Shown piece after piece: positions 38,805 through 48,648 of a stretch of DNA of 64,000 nucleotides (position 1 is the first letter of the stretch; the number at the start of each line of letters is the position of its first letter). Origin of the DNA: Candidatus Obscuribacterales bacterium (GTDB lineage: Bacteria > Cyanobacteriota > Vampirovibrionia > Obscuribacterales > Obscuribacteraceae); contig JAIEQI010000089.1 in NCBI GenBank assembly GCA_019747875.1, positions 32,395 to 96,394 on the forward strand, written 5' to 3'. The position numbers and the translations under genes are program-made. The notes beneath the pieces are model-generated. The model made no database searches. It was not told the origin of the DNA and saw only the letters and a list, made by a program, of their open reading frames with translations.

Positions 38805-38834
38805 TAGACAAATCACGACATGCGTCGTTATAAT
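38805..38834 (+). promoter_or_regulatory. Promoter of the HNH gene
   Basis: TAGACA 38805-38810 and a perfect TATAAT 38829-38834 are 18 bp apart, giving a ~135-base leader. It is divergent from the rpsB promoter. Confidence 0.55.
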
Positions 38835-38974
38835 GTAAAAACGTAAAGATTTGCTTAAAAAGTAAGCATTACGGGGGTCAAGAGTCTTCAAGAGAATCAA
38901 CAATACAGAATTAGGAATGGCTCAGCCAGCCACGGAAAGAGGGATTTATCACGTTAAAAAGGTAAGGAATCAAG

Positions 38975-39469
38975 TTGTCTAAAGTTCTGGTGCTCAACGC
39001 ATCCTATGAGCCATTAAATATAACTAGTTGGCGAAGAGCCGTTATTCTCCTTCTGAAGGGAAAAGCCGAACAGGTGGAGCATAACGGGAAATTAGTCGCA
39101 GCAGATTTCCCTCTACCTACTGTCATCAGATTACGTTCATATGTGAAGATTCCATACAAAGAGATCTCACTATCGAGGCGCAATGTTCTTCACAGAGACA
39201 GTTACACTTGCCAATATTGCGGCGATCGTCGGCACGATCTCACCATCGACCATATCCTTCCTCGCTCCAGAGGTGGTGGCGATGCCTGGGAAAATGTCGT
39301 GGCGGCCTGCTTAAAGTGCAACGTGAAAAAGGGAGATCGCACTCCACGAGAAGCCAATATGCCTCTCATGTGCAACCCGAAACGCCCGACCAGCCACGTT
39401 TCATTCGAAATATCCAAGCATTCTCTCTCCGGACAGAACTCTTGGAACAAATATTTGATTGGAGCTTAG
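38975..39469 (+). CDS. HNH endonuclease family protein
   Basis: This 164-residue protein has a beta-beta-alpha metal HNH fold: zinc-binding CQYCGD and CLKC pairs around the catalytic LTIDHILPRSRGGG. The N-terminal half (KVLVLNASYEPLNITSWRRAVILLLKGKAE) is the widespread cyanobacterial/actinobacterial domain linked to this HNH. The start seems to be TTG at 38975, with AAGGAAT upstream. This conserved stand-alone type is probably a housekeeping nuclease of unclear substrate, not a mobile element. Confidence 0.9.
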   Translation: MSKVLVLNASYEPLNITSWRRAVILLLKGKAEQVEHNGKLVAADFPLPTVIRLRSYVKIPYKEISLSRRNVLHRDSYTCQYCGDRRHDLTIDHILPRSRGGGDAWENVVAACLKCNVKKGDRTPREANMPLMCNPKRPTSHVSFEISKHSLSGQNSWNKYLIGA

Positions 39470-39492
39470 CGAGCGTTCAAAAAACTTGTTTT

Positions 39493-39537
39493 GCCCGTTC
39501 GCTGACGGCGGTGGACCTAGAGCCCCCTCGAACGGGC
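39493..39537 (+). terminator. Hairpin after the HNH gene
   Basis: GCCCGTTCG 39493-39501 pairs perfectly with CGAACGGGC 39529-39537 over a 27-base loop. ATATTTATT follows. It likely ends the HNH transcript, although the T-run is interrupted. Confidence 0.55.
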
Positions 39538-39702
39538 ATATTTATTGCCTTTCCCTATCAAAAAGATTTGCTGGTCTTCTTTGAACTCTTGGCATGAATT
39601 AGACGACTAAGAGAATAAGCAGACTTAATGGCGTGCGCAAAGAAGCGGGCGAAGCTTCGCGTGCCTGAAGTTTGGCGCAAGTTCAGACTGGAGGTAAATG
39701 TC

Positions 39703-42390
39703 ATGAGTTTGTGGAAAGGCGAAATTCAAAGATACACTTTCTATGGAGCAGACAACCCTGCACAATTTCCGCGCCGAAAAGTCACACCGTTGCCCGTATC
39801 TACCCAACTCTTTGCCGATATCTCGCTCGATGTCAATATAAAAGATATCGCCGAACGATTGTTCACCTACGAAATACCACCGCACTTGCAGTCAGAGGTT
39901 TTCGTCGGCACGCAGGTGCTAGTACCTTTTGGCAGGCAAGATCTGGTAAGCGGATACGTTATGTCGATTCGCACTCGTACCGACGAAAGGACAAGTGCAG
40001 TTATTCAAGGGCAAGCACCGGCCGATATACCAGAGCAAACAAAACCGATCTCGGAAGTGCTTGATTCCAAACCTATCTTTGATGCCGACTACATCGATTT
40101 TTTGTATTGGATTTCAGAATACTATTTATGCAGTATCGCCGACGTACTTCAGGCTGCCATACCTGGTGAGGTCGGACCTAAAGTCAAACGCCTCGTACGC
40201 CTAACTCAACAGAACAAGAACACAGACACACCCAAGCAAGCCAGCCTTTCCGATCTGCTGGCCTTTAGCCAGAGCCCTAATAAACTGGTCGATGAGCAGA
40301 AGATCAAAGCGACTCTGCTTTCATCAGCCACACCAAAAGGCTTGACAGTGAAAGCACTTAAGGACAGGAGCAGTTTGCAGCCCAATAAGTTCTACGCAGC
40401 ACTTGCCCAACTTCGGAGAAAGGGCGAAATCGAAATAGTCAGAGCCGCCCAGGAAGGCGTTAATCCGAAGCTGATATCAATGGTCTTGTGGACTGGCGAG
40501 AATGCAAAAACCAAAAGACAGGAAGAGATTCTTAGCTATCTGAAGAATCAAAACGGTTCAATTGCGTTGAAACAATTACTTGAAGAAACAGGTTCATCCG
40601 AAAGCACTATAAAGAGGATGGCAGATGAAGGCATTCTCACTATTAGCAAGGTTGATTCTTTTCGCGATCCACTCAAAGGCTTACGAGCCGACAACAAGCC
40701 AACAGAGAAACCAAAACTTACAGATCAGCAAGCAGCAGTTTTAGAGGTTCTAGAATCGGAACTGCGCAAGACAATTGAAGCGGCGCCCTCTAGTTTGACT
40801 CCCTGGCTCTTGCATGGAGTTACCGGTTCTGGGAAAACTGAAGTTTATATGCGCTTGATTGAGCACGCGTTCAGCCTGGGAAAGGCTGCACTCTTGCTCG
40901 TACCGGAAATCAGCCTGACACCACAATTGGCGCAACGACTGGTCGGGCGCTTTGGCGAAGATGTGGCAATATGGCATTCTGCGCTATCGGCAGGCGAGAG
41001 ATTCGATACATGGCGCAGACTGCAAGCAGGTGAGCTGAGGCTACTTCTGGGAGCACGATCTGCAATTCTGGCAAATATGCCAAACCTTGGCTTGATCATA
41101 CTCGATGAAGAACACGATTCCAGCTATAAACAATCAAGCCCAAACCCGCGCTACTCGGCAAAGAAGCTGGCTACAGAGCGTGCAAAACGCGAAGGGTGTT
41201 TCGTCTTACTGGGAAGCGCCACTCCCGATAGTGCCACCTATTTTGAATGCCGTGCTGAAGGAAAGATTCTCGAACTTCCAGAAAGAGTTCATAAACAAGC
41301 GCTCCCGGAATCGCGCATAATCGATATGCGAAAGGAGCAGGAAGCGAAAAACCGATCAATCTTTTCGCGCTACCTACAAGAACAAATTGCTGCATGCCTG
41401 GAGCGCAAAGAACAGGCGATCTTGCTGATCAATCGGCGTGGTTATGCAAGCCATGTATTTTGCAAGGCTTGTGGAGCGGTTTTGCGCTGTCGCAATTGCA
41501 GCGTCTCTCTCGTATTTCACTCCTATCAACAGAGTCGTGTTGAGTCTGATGGAACACAATCGATCGGTAATGGCAGACTGAATTGCCACCACTGCGGATT
41601 CACGAAATCAGCTTCGCATATTTGTCCAGAGTGCGATAGCCCATTCTTACGCCAGTTCGGGCTAGGTACTCAGCGCGTCGAAGAAGAAGCGCGCGAGTTT
41701 TTTCCTGATGCAAGAATCTTGCGTTTGGACAGTGACATCACACAACGAAAAGGTGCCTACGAAGAGATTTTCAAAGAGTTTGCCAACGGCAATGCGGACA
41801 TATTAGTAGGAACGCAGATCGTCGCCAAAGGTTTAGATATCGCGAAGGTAACTCTGGTCGGAGTCTTAGCTGCAGATGCGGCATTCAATTTGCCTGATTT
41901 TCGTTCACTTGAACGCGGGTTCCAATTACTGACGCAGGTATCGGGAAGAGCAGGACGTGGACATTTCCCAGGTCAAGTTGTACTACAAACCTACAACACG
42001 GATATGCCTGCATTAAACCTGGCTAAAAATCAGGACTTCGCTACGTTCATTGAACAAGAACTTGCAAGTCGGGAACAGTTTGGATATCCACCTTTTTCAC
42101 GTCTTGTTCGCATAGTCGCCAGCGGTCCCGACAGCGAACAAGTCCATTCTTGCTGCGACAGCCTGGCGGAAGAACTTGCTTCTTACCTTGAGGAAATGGA
42201 TTCAATCGCAATACTGGGTCCCGCCACCTGTTTGATCGAGCGTGTTAAAGGCCACTATCGACACCAAATCCTAATAAAGAACATGGCCGGCGATGCCGGA
42301 CATCAGATTTTGTCCAGCTTCCTGAAAGGCAAGATGGCAGCACCGGGCGTGCGCCTGACCTTCGACGTCGATCCAATCGACCTTGTATAA
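39703..42390 (+). CDS. priA: Primosomal replication restart helicase PriA
   Basis: This 895-residue 3'-5' helicase reloads the replisome at stalled forks. It has an N-terminal 3'-DNA-binding domain (DIAERLFTYEIPPHL ... LVPFGRQDLVSGYV), Walker A GVTGSGKTEVYM, DEEHDSS box, and zinc sites CKACGAVLRCRNC and CHHCGF...CPEC. The helicase motif VGTQIVAKGLD and the C-terminal fold follow. Most PriA proteins have 730-820 residues; here ~150 extra residues (~185-335) between the DNA-binding and helicase parts contain winged-helix-like segments. The ATG at 39703 has GGAGG 8 bases upstream and is chosen over an upstream in-frame ATG at 39628. Confidence 0.95.
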   Translation: MSLWKGEIQRYTFYGADNPAQFPRRKVTPLPVSTQLFADISLDVNIKDIAERLFTYEIPPHLQSEVFVGTQVLVPFGRQDLVSGYVMSIRTRTDERTSAVIQGQAPADIPEQTKPISEVLDSKPIFDADYIDFLYWISEYYLCSIADVLQAAIPGEVGPKVKRLVRLTQQNKNTDTPKQASLSDLLAFSQSPNKLVDEQKIKATLLSSATPKGLTVKALKDRSSLQPNKFYAALAQLRRKGEIEIVRAAQEGVNPKLISMVLWTGENAKTKRQEEILSYLKNQNGSIALKQLLEETGSSESTIKRMADEGILTISKVDSFRDPLKGLRADNKPTEKPKLTDQQAAVLEVLESELRKTIEAAPSSLTPWLLHGVTGSGKTEVYMRLIEHAFSLGKAALLLVPEISLTPQLAQRLVGRFGEDVAIWHSALSAGERFDTWRRLQAGELRLLLGARSAILANMPNLGLIILDEEHDSSYKQSSPNPRYSAKKLATERAKREGCFVLLGSATPDSATYFECRAEGKILELPERVHKQALPESRIIDMRKEQEAKNRSIFSRYLQEQIAACLERKEQAILLINRRGYASHVFCKACGAVLRCRNCSVSLVFHSYQQSRVESDGTQSIGNGRLNCHHCGFTKSASHICPECDSPFLRQFGLGTQRVEEEAREFFPDARILRLDSDITQRKGAYEEIFKEFANGNADILVGTQIVAKGLDIAKVTLVGVLAADAAFNLPDFRSLERGFQLLTQVSGRAGRGHFPGQVVLQTYNTDMPALNLAKNQDFATFIEQELASREQFGYPPFSRLVRIVASGPDSEQVHSCCDSLAEELASYLEEMDSIAILGPATCLIERVKGHYRHQILIKNMAGDAGHQILSSFLKGKMAAPGVRLTFDVDPIDLV

Positions 42391-42396
42391 CAAACA

Positions 42397-42435
42397 AAAG
42401 AGCGGCAACTGCAGTAGATTGCCGCTCTTTCTCCG
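42397..42435 (+). terminator. Intrinsic terminator of priA
   Basis: AAAGAGCGGCAA (42397-42408) pairs with TTGCCGCTCTTT (42419-42430), closing a 10-base loop, and is followed by CTCC. It is symmetric, so it may also serve the converging small gene at 42497. Confidence 0.85.
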
Positions 42436-42496
42436 GAGTCGGAAGGGTTGAGATGCTCGGTTCTCAGTTATCATCCGGATAAACTTTTTCTCGTTC

Positions 42497-42757
42497 TTAG
42501 AACCGTCCGTGCCCTTCTCGTGGGGGTCGCCCATCACCAGTGATCACGAGGGGAGGAAGCACGTTGCGAATCTCTCCGTGCGAATCGACAACCTGGCACG
42601 TAACACTTTGGCGCCCTTGTTGATCCCGATGGATTGAACCTCCAAGATTCCCTGCTAAATTTCGACAGCGTTGGACTTCCTCCAAAGCTCTCTGTGAGAA
42701 TTGCTTATCGTCTGAGAGCTGATTTTCCTGAGCCACCTCGTTCTGCCTGTTTTCCAT
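42497..42757 (-). CDS. Possible small hydrophilic protein
   Basis: This 86-residue ORF is rich in Gln, Asn, Arg and Asp (ENRQNEVAQENQ, then AGNLGGSIHRDQQGRQ). The ATG at 42757 has AGGGG ~8 bases upstream, and the ORF is also open farther upstream to 42889. It was not recognised. It converges on priA and is divergent from kdtA. Moderate Shine-Dalgarno and codon use support it weakly. Confidence 0.45.
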   Translation of the reverse strand: MENRQNEVAQENQLSDDKQFSQRALEEVQRCRNLAGNLGGSIHRDQQGRQSVTCQVVDSHGEIRNVLPPLVITGDGRPPREGHGRF

Positions 42758-42874
42758 AACGAATCCCCTAGCACCTTTACCCCTTCCCGATGGAAAGACA
42801 ATAATTTGGGGTGGTAAAGAAATTGTGGAAGGCAAAAACTTAGAAAAATAAGACAGAACAAATGCCACTACTTC

Positions 42875-44377
42875 GTGTCCAGCCTGCATTTGGAGCGATC
42901 TATTAACAAGATTGAAACTAACTTTTCTTTGGAAAAGGGCTTGCTTAAGTGCTTAACCTGGAAAACGCCCTACTACTCTTGTAAACTCGACAAGCTTCTA
43001 GTCGTGCGTCTGCGGCGGGTTGACGACCTGAAAGAAGCACCATTAACTGGGCAATTGGTGGCAATTTCAGTCTACTACTTTTTGTTGTCTATCCTGCTCC
43101 TCGTAGCAGGTCCGATTCTGCTGCTCAAAAAGAAGGCTAGAGCCGGACTTTCACAAAAGCTCGGGTTCATTACAGCGGCTTTGAAAGAGAAGTCTAAAAC
43201 AGCTGCCACAAAACCACGCATCTGGTTCCACGCCGTCTCTGTCGGCGAGTTCAATGCATTGTTTCCCCTTCTGACTGAATTTCGCAAGCGGCATCCACAG
43301 TTTGAGATCTTCATTTCGACAACGACTGCAACCGGACAGGAAATAGCAAAATCCAAAACAGCTGGCTTCGCTGAAGTATTCTACTTTCCGTTTGACCTGC
43401 CATGGATTACGGCAGCCTATCTTGATCTGATCGCTCCATCGATGGTGGCGATAGTGGAAACTGAAATCTGGCCAGGTTTCATAAATCAGTGCCACGAGAG
43501 AAATACTCCGTGCATGATCGTAAACGGGCGCCTTTCACCACGCTCATCAAAAGGCTACAAGCGCTGGGGATTCTTCTTTGGACAATTCCTAGCAAAGCTC
43601 AGCGCCATAGCGGTACAAACCCAACAAGAACAAGAGCGTTTTGCTGCAATCGGAAATAAGCCACTGAACATATCGGTATGCGGCAACATAAAATTGGACG
43701 GGCTCAACCCAATTAGCAGTCTTGAGCGGAAGCAGTTGAGAGAAAAGTTGAATCTGAAGGATTCGGACTTCGTTCTTGTCGCCGGCTCCACTCACGAAGG
43801 AGAGGAATCAGCGCTTCTCGAAATTGCTAAGCGCCAAGACTGCAAGCTGATTCTTGTTCCCCGTCACCCAGAGCGATTCGATCGCGTCCAACAAATTATC
43901 GAAGCGGCAGGACTACGTGCCCGTCGCTTCACTGAAAACGAGTCGTTTGAAAGCGCAAGCGACGTATATTTGCTCGATACGATCGGACAACTCTCGCGTT
44001 TTTACTCAGTGGCAAGCCTGGCATTTGTAGGCGGTACCTTAGCCAATGTGGGTGGCCATAATCTGGCAGAGCCCAGCATGTATAAAGTTCCGGTTCTTTG
44101 CGGTCCCCATGTACACAAGGCTAAGGACTTCTTCGATAAACTTTCCGAACGCGGTGCACTCCACCAGGGCAATGATGTGGAGGAATTAAACAAACTGGTC
44201 GAGAGCTTCAAATCCTGCGAAAAAGACCGTATCCAAGCCGGTGAGAGCGGCTATCAGTTCATCCAGGATTCACAAGGCGCAGTTGCAAGAACACTATCGG
44301 TACTGGAACAATATCTTCCGCAATGCGATTCAGCCGATCGCAGCAATCAAAAGTGGGAAAGGGTAGGAGTCCGATGA
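42875..44377 (+). CDS. waaA: 3-deoxy-D-manno-octulosonate (Kdo) transferase
   Basis: This GT30 enzyme adds Kdo from CMP-Kdo to lipid IVA in LPS synthesis. It has an N-terminal membrane anchor (YYFLLSILLLVAGPILLL), then HAVSVGEF and the VETEIWPG motif, and a C-terminal Rossmann domain with GSTHEGEE, LVPRHPERF and GGTLANVGGHNLAEP. The annotated GTG at 42875 has a poor ribosome site. The first ~60 residues before the anchor look non-coding, and a GTG at 43058 just before the anchor would give ~440 residues, nearer the family's 420-430. It overlaps lpxK by ATGA. Confidence 0.92.
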   Translation: MSSLHLERSINKIETNFSLEKGLLKCLTWKTPYYSCKLDKLLVVRLRRVDDLKEAPLTGQLVAISVYYFLLSILLLVAGPILLLKKKARAGLSQKLGFITAALKEKSKTAATKPRIWFHAVSVGEFNALFPLLTEFRKRHPQFEIFISTTTATGQEIAKSKTAGFAEVFYFPFDLPWITAAYLDLIAPSMVAIVETEIWPGFINQCHERNTPCMIVNGRLSPRSSKGYKRWGFFFGQFLAKLSAIAVQTQQEQERFAAIGNKPLNISVCGNIKLDGLNPISSLERKQLREKLNLKDSDFVLVAGSTHEGEESALLEIAKRQDCKLILVPRHPERFDRVQQIIEAAGLRARRFTENESFESASDVYLLDTIGQLSRFYSVASLAFVGGTLANVGGHNLAEPSMYKVPVLCGPHVHKAKDFFDKLSERGALHQGNDVEELNKLVESFKSCEKDRIQAGESGYQFIQDSQGAVARTLSVLEQYLPQCDSADRSNQKWERVGVR

Positions 44378-45495
44378 GTTGGCACAAGCCGGAAAACAAA
44401 CAGGAACAACTCCTGAACTCATTGCTGCAACCCGTCAGTGCAGTATATAAGCTAGGGGCACTGTCACGCCTTATCGCTTATGAGCGCCGAGTACTGCGAC
44501 AAAAGAAACTGAATGTTCCAGTAATCAGCATTGGAAATTTGACCGTAGGCGGAACAGGGAAAACGCCTATAATCATCGATCTCGCACGCGATCTCAGCCA
44601 AGCAGGCTTGAAGGTAGGCATTCTTAGCCGGGGCTATAAGAGGCAATCTACCCAAGCGACAACTGTTGTTAGTGATGGCCGAAACATTTTGGTGGATGTG
44701 GATCAGGCAGGTGATGAACCTTACCTGATTGCGCGCTCAGTGCCTGCCGCCGTTGTAGTCGTCGGAGCGGATCGCTACGAAGCAGGGAAGATCGCCGCTG
44801 AGGACTATGCTTGCGATGTGCTTTTGCTCGACGATGGCTTTCAGCATTTGAAGCTCGCACGCAATTTCGATTTCTTGATTTGGGACTACAACGACGACCC
44901 GCAGCAAGCAAAACTACTTCCAGCCGGACGACTGCGGGAGCCGATGGCTTCAATTTCGCGGGCCGACTGCCTGGTAATCAGCAAGCTTCCTGATACACCT
45001 GATCCTGAACGCATGAGTGCCATTCGCGTGATGGCAAACAGATTTAAGCCCGGTATCCCGATTATCCAGTGTCGTTTTGAAGCTAGCGCACTACACCGTG
45101 TTTATAACAAAGAGAAAGTGCGAGTCACCACCCGTAGTGCCGGCATTCGCGTCTTTGCTTTTTGCGGTATAGCGCGCCCGGAGGGATTCATTCGCAACTT
45201 AGAATCAATGGGCTGTGTCGTAGCAGGAAAGCAAACATTTAGCGATCATCACTGGTTCAATGCCAACGATACGAACAAGCTGGTGGAAGAATTCAAAAAA
45301 TCGGAAGCACAATATCTAGTGACGACCGAGAAGGACCGCGTAAGATTGCCGGAAGATTTCATCGAGCAAGTTCCGCTTCTGGAACTGTCGCTCACGACCG
45401 AATGGCTTGGACACGCCCCGGTTGATTTGCCTGGCGTAAAAATGTTGACCCGTAAGCGGACGGCAGTCGGCAAAGCGACCGGTGCTCCCGTATGA
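44374..45495 (+). CDS. lpxK: Tetraacyldisaccharide 4'-kinase LpxK
   Basis: This 373-residue lipid A kinase phosphorylates the 4' position of the tetraacyldisaccharide. It has the family P-loop GNLTVGGTGKTP, LSRGYKRQ, DDGFQHLKLARN and TTEKDRVRLP, with an N-terminal hydrophobic-amphipathic helix for membrane contact. I chose the ATG at 44374: TAGGAG precedes it and it overlaps the Kdo transferase stop as ATGA. The next gene overlaps it in the same way at 45492. With waaA this proves the organism makes lipid A and LPS. Confidence 0.95.
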   Translation: MSWHKPENKQEQLLNSLLQPVSAVYKLGALSRLIAYERRVLRQKKLNVPVISIGNLTVGGTGKTPIIIDLARDLSQAGLKVGILSRGYKRQSTQATTVVSDGRNILVDVDQAGDEPYLIARSVPAAVVVVGADRYEAGKIAAEDYACDVLLLDDGFQHLKLARNFDFLIWDYNDDPQQAKLLPAGRLREPMASISRADCLVISKLPDTPDPERMSAIRVMANRFKPGIPIIQCRFEASALHRVYNKEKVRVTTRSAGIRVFAFCGIARPEGFIRNLESMGCVVAGKQTFSDHHWFNANDTNKLVEEFKKSEAQYLVTTEKDRVRLPEDFIEQVPLLELSLTTEWLGHAPVDLPGVKMLTRKRTAVGKATGAPV

Positions 45496-46580
45496 CCATG
45501 ATACCGGGCGAGAACAGAAAGTCCGCACGGGTTGAAGCAAAGCGAATTCTTGTGGTCCGCTATCGCTTCATAGGCGATACCATTCTCACCGTGCCGTTCT
45601 TGCGTAACCTCAGGCATGCCTATCCGAATGCGCTTATCGACGTACTAGTTGGTCCTCAGAGCGGAGAGGTTCTGCAAGGTTGTCCTTACATCAACGATCT
45701 AATTACGTTCGATACTACACGCTTCCACAAGTACGACAGCGGTAAAGGAAAGGCAAAATCCTTCTGGTCTTATGTTTTTGAACTCCGCAAAAGAAAATAC
45801 GATACGGTTTTTCTATTGAAGCGTTCACTCTCGTCCGCGTTCCTTTCTTTATTGATCGGCGCGCGCAACCGCATCGGTTACGACAGCGAAGGAAGATCCT
45901 TGCTCCTTACTCATAAAGTAGAGTGGGATCAAGAAAAGCATGAGGTCCTTTCCACTTTCGACGTATTGACAGCGGCCGGAGTTGAGATCGTCGATGACGA
46001 GCTGGAAGCATGGATCTCTGAGCAAGAGCGTGCCGAACTTATCAAACTGGTTCCCCCCGTTCAGAAGGCTGGGCGCAAAGTGCTGTTTCATGCAGCAGCT
46101 GCGCACCCGGACAAAATGTATCCGCTTGAGAGCTGGGCGAAGTTGATCAAAACAATGAACAAAGAAGATCGGGTGATACCCTATTTCACCGGAGCCCCAG
46201 CAGACGTCGAACTCTACAAAAAGCTGGAAGAGCTCAGCGGGGTAGAGGGCGTAAACACGGCGGGAATACTGAGCCTACGATTAAGCATGGCGCTTCTTGC
46301 TGAAATGGATCTTGCTATGTGCACGGATTCAGGTCCAGCACATCTTGCAGCAGCAGTAGGAACCCCAACAATAGCCCTGTTCGGACCCACAGATCCTGAA
46401 CGCTGGCGCCCATGGGGAAGTAAACACATAGCCATCTACGATCAGAGCCTCAGTTGCCGTCCTTGCAATTACAAAAAGACCTGCGACGACAGACGCGAAT
46501 GCCTCACAGAATTGAAACCGGAACTAGTCCTGCAAACGGCAAGAAAAGTGCTCCAGCGGGGCGGCTCACTCGTCCGCTAA
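45492..46580 (+). CDS. Family 9 glycosyltransferase (heptosyltransferase-like)
   Basis: This 362-residue GT9 protein has the fold of WaaC/WaaF/WaaQ: ILVVRYRFIGDTILTVPFLR at the N-terminus, then LVGPQSGEVLQG and the C-terminal CTDSGPAHLAAAVGTPTIALFG signature. It would add a heptose or related sugar to the LPS core, using an NDP-heptose. No heptose synthesis gene lies in view, so the donor is unknown. It is the third member of the waaA-lpxK-GT9 operon, with overlapping start ATGA. Confidence 0.9.
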   Translation: MTMIPGENRKSARVEAKRILVVRYRFIGDTILTVPFLRNLRHAYPNALIDVLVGPQSGEVLQGCPYINDLITFDTTRFHKYDSGKGKAKSFWSYVFELRKRKYDTVFLLKRSLSSAFLSLLIGARNRIGYDSEGRSLLLTHKVEWDQEKHEVLSTFDVLTAAGVEIVDDELEAWISEQERAELIKLVPPVQKAGRKVLFHAAAAHPDKMYPLESWAKLIKTMNKEDRVIPYFTGAPADVELYKKLEELSGVEGVNTAGILSLRLSMALLAEMDLAMCTDSGPAHLAAAVGTPTIALFGPTDPERWRPWGSKHIAIYDQSLSCRPCNYKKTCDDRRECLTELKPELVLQTARKVLQRGGSLVR

Positions 46581-46665
46581 CACAGCCAGCACGCTCGCAT
46601 TGTTTTTTCACAGGTTTAAGAAGGATTGCTAAAATGGGGCAATCAACTCAGGTCGCCGCGTCCAA

Positions 46666-48636
46666 ATGAAAACCCGTGCTGATTGGCTAGGAGCCAATAT
46701 CGATGGCAAATTCAGGATCATCAGCCTGCTCAGCGAAGGAGGCATGGGTGTCGCATACCTTGGCGAGCAAGAAGAACTGGGCAGAAAAGTAGTGCTGAAA
46801 ATTCTCCATTTGAATCTGGCAAATGATCCCGAGGGAAAGGCAAGATTCATCAGAGAAGCGCAGCTCCTGGGATCACTCCAACATAATCATCTTGTACAAG
46901 TCTATTCAGCAGGAGTCTATGCTGATGAATTTCCTTATATAGCGATGGAGTATTTGGAAGGCAATACGTTAGAAGATGTCCTGAAGAAAAGCGGTCCACT
47001 CGACTGGAAAAGAGCTTGCCGAATAGTTATGCAGTCCTGCGAAGCGATGGCTTACTGTCACACCGCAGGTGTAATACATCGGGATCTGAAACCGGCAAAT
47101 CTGATTTTGCTGCAAAACACTCAATCTGACTTCGTCAAAGTTATAGATTTTGGACTTGCAAAAGCACTCGATGGAAGCAAGAACACACTTACGGCAACGG
47201 GACTGGTTGTTGGCAGTCCGCATTATATGAGCCCTGAAGCTTGCGCCGGGCAAAAACCAGATGCCCGATCCGACATCTATTCCTTGGGTTGTGTTCTTTA
47301 TGAAATGCTGACAGGTCGACCGCCGTTTATTTCCGAATCTCCGTTCGAACTCTTTTCCGCGCATAAAGAGGAACAGCCATCAGAGGCGAGTAAGTTTGCT
47401 CCACAAGATGCCATCCCGGCAGCATTGGATGCGACGCTGCTGAAAGCTTTGGAAAAAATTCCGGACAATAGATTTGCCTCCATGCAGGAATTCTCTGCCA
47501 ACCTCAATGCCGTACTTTCTGACAGGGAGTTGAGTTTTGATCTTAAAGAGCTCAGCGCCTATCGGCAGAAATCGAAGACGCGTATTTCACCTTTGAAGAT
47601 CGGCATTATCGCTGCCATATCTCTAACGCTCGTGATCGCGGGCGTTACATTTTCACTTAGAGTTCGAAACTCCCGCAATTTGCAAGTCGCTGCTACTAGC
47701 AATGCCACCACCAGAGACTTATTCAATGTCGAACAAGCTCTGGATGAAATGGACAAGGCCAAGAAGAGAGGTGACCAGAAACGCGTAAAAGAACAAGCCA
47801 ATAAAGCGATCCGACTAATAATCCGTTTATTCAGCTCCAACCGCGATCGCAAAGCTACTTTTGAAAGGGAGCTAAGCATAATGGATCGAATGAAGAAGGA
47901 TGGACCAACCTTTTTTAACGCCGATCAATATCATCACGTGCAGAACTCGGCCAAGCTACATTTGATGGACTCCGAGGACGGCGGGACAGCCGAAAACTTT
48001 CACAACAAAGGCGTCTTTCAAACTTTGGAAGCAAAAGTTTTCGAAGGAGTGCCCGGACATAACGGCTACGCAGTCGAGGGTTATTCCCATGCGGCAATTT
48101 CATTTTCTCGGGCAAGAGAACTGGACAACGCCAAGCTCGTTCTGAAACTGTCCGAAAAGCCATTGCTAGCTGAGAGTCAAACAAGTCCGAAGTATGGATA
48201 TTATCTCAGTTGCTACAACGATATCGGCAGGGTAAGCACCCTTGCCTTTCAGAAAGACCAGCAACCCTTTATTGCTGCAACCAAAGAACTTGCGAGCAGA
48301 TTCGATAAAGTTGGTCGGCTTCAAGAAGTTCGATGTCTGTCGCAGCTTGGCTGGCTATGTGAGATGTGCGGACAAAACGACCTTGCAATGACGTTTTTCA
48401 GAAAAGGCATCGCTCTAAAAGCCCCTGGTCCTCAGTGGTTCGAGACAGAATGTATAGCCGGGCTGGCCCTTGTTCTGGAAGAAGAAGCCAGGTATAAGGA
48501 AGCGATAGAATGGCAAGTGGAACTTGACAAACGATTCACTAATACTGGTTTGATATCTCGCCATACAAAAGTACAGCAAGACCTGGAACGCTTGCACCGC
48601 TTAGCATTCGAGAAAGAAGGCAAACGAGCAAATTAG
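46666..48636 (+). CDS. Membrane Ser/Thr protein kinase with C-terminal repeat domain
   Basis: This 656-residue protein has an N-terminal Hanks-type kinase domain (~15-275): SEGGMGVAYL, VVLKI lysine, HRDLKPAN, DFGLAK and SPHYMSPEA. A juxtamembrane region and one membrane helix (IGIIAAISLTLVIAGVTF, ~310-327) follow, and then a ~325-residue helical domain with TPR-like pairs (YSHAAISFSRARELDNAKLV; LGWLCEMCGQNDLAMTFFRKG). This sensor-like arrangement puts the repeats outside. It starts 85 bases after the GT9 gene and may share that transcript, but its own promoter cannot be excluded. Confidence 0.9.
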   Translation: MKTRADWLGANIDGKFRIISLLSEGGMGVAYLGEQEELGRKVVLKILHLNLANDPEGKARFIREAQLLGSLQHNHLVQVYSAGVYADEFPYIAMEYLEGNTLEDVLKKSGPLDWKRACRIVMQSCEAMAYCHTAGVIHRDLKPANLILLQNTQSDFVKVIDFGLAKALDGSKNTLTATGLVVGSPHYMSPEACAGQKPDARSDIYSLGCVLYEMLTGRPPFISESPFELFSAHKEEQPSEASKFAPQDAIPAALDATLLKALEKIPDNRFASMQEFSANLNAVLSDRELSFDLKELSAYRQKSKTRISPLKIGIIAAISLTLVIAGVTFSLRVRNSRNLQVAATSNATTRDLFNVEQALDEMDKAKKRGDQKRVKEQANKAIRLIIRLFSSNRDRKATFERELSIMDRMKKDGPTFFNADQYHHVQNSAKLHLMDSEDGGTAENFHNKGVFQTLEAKVFEGVPGHNGYAVEGYSHAAISFSRARELDNAKLVLKLSEKPLLAESQTSPKYGYYLSCYNDIGRVSTLAFQKDQQPFIAATKELASRFDKVGRLQEVRCLSQLGWLCEMCGQNDLAMTFFRKGIALKAPGPQWFETECIAGLALVLEEEARYKEAIEWQVELDKRFTNTGLISRHTKVQQDLERLHRLAFEKEGKRAN

Positions 48637-48648
48637 TGAATAACTGCA

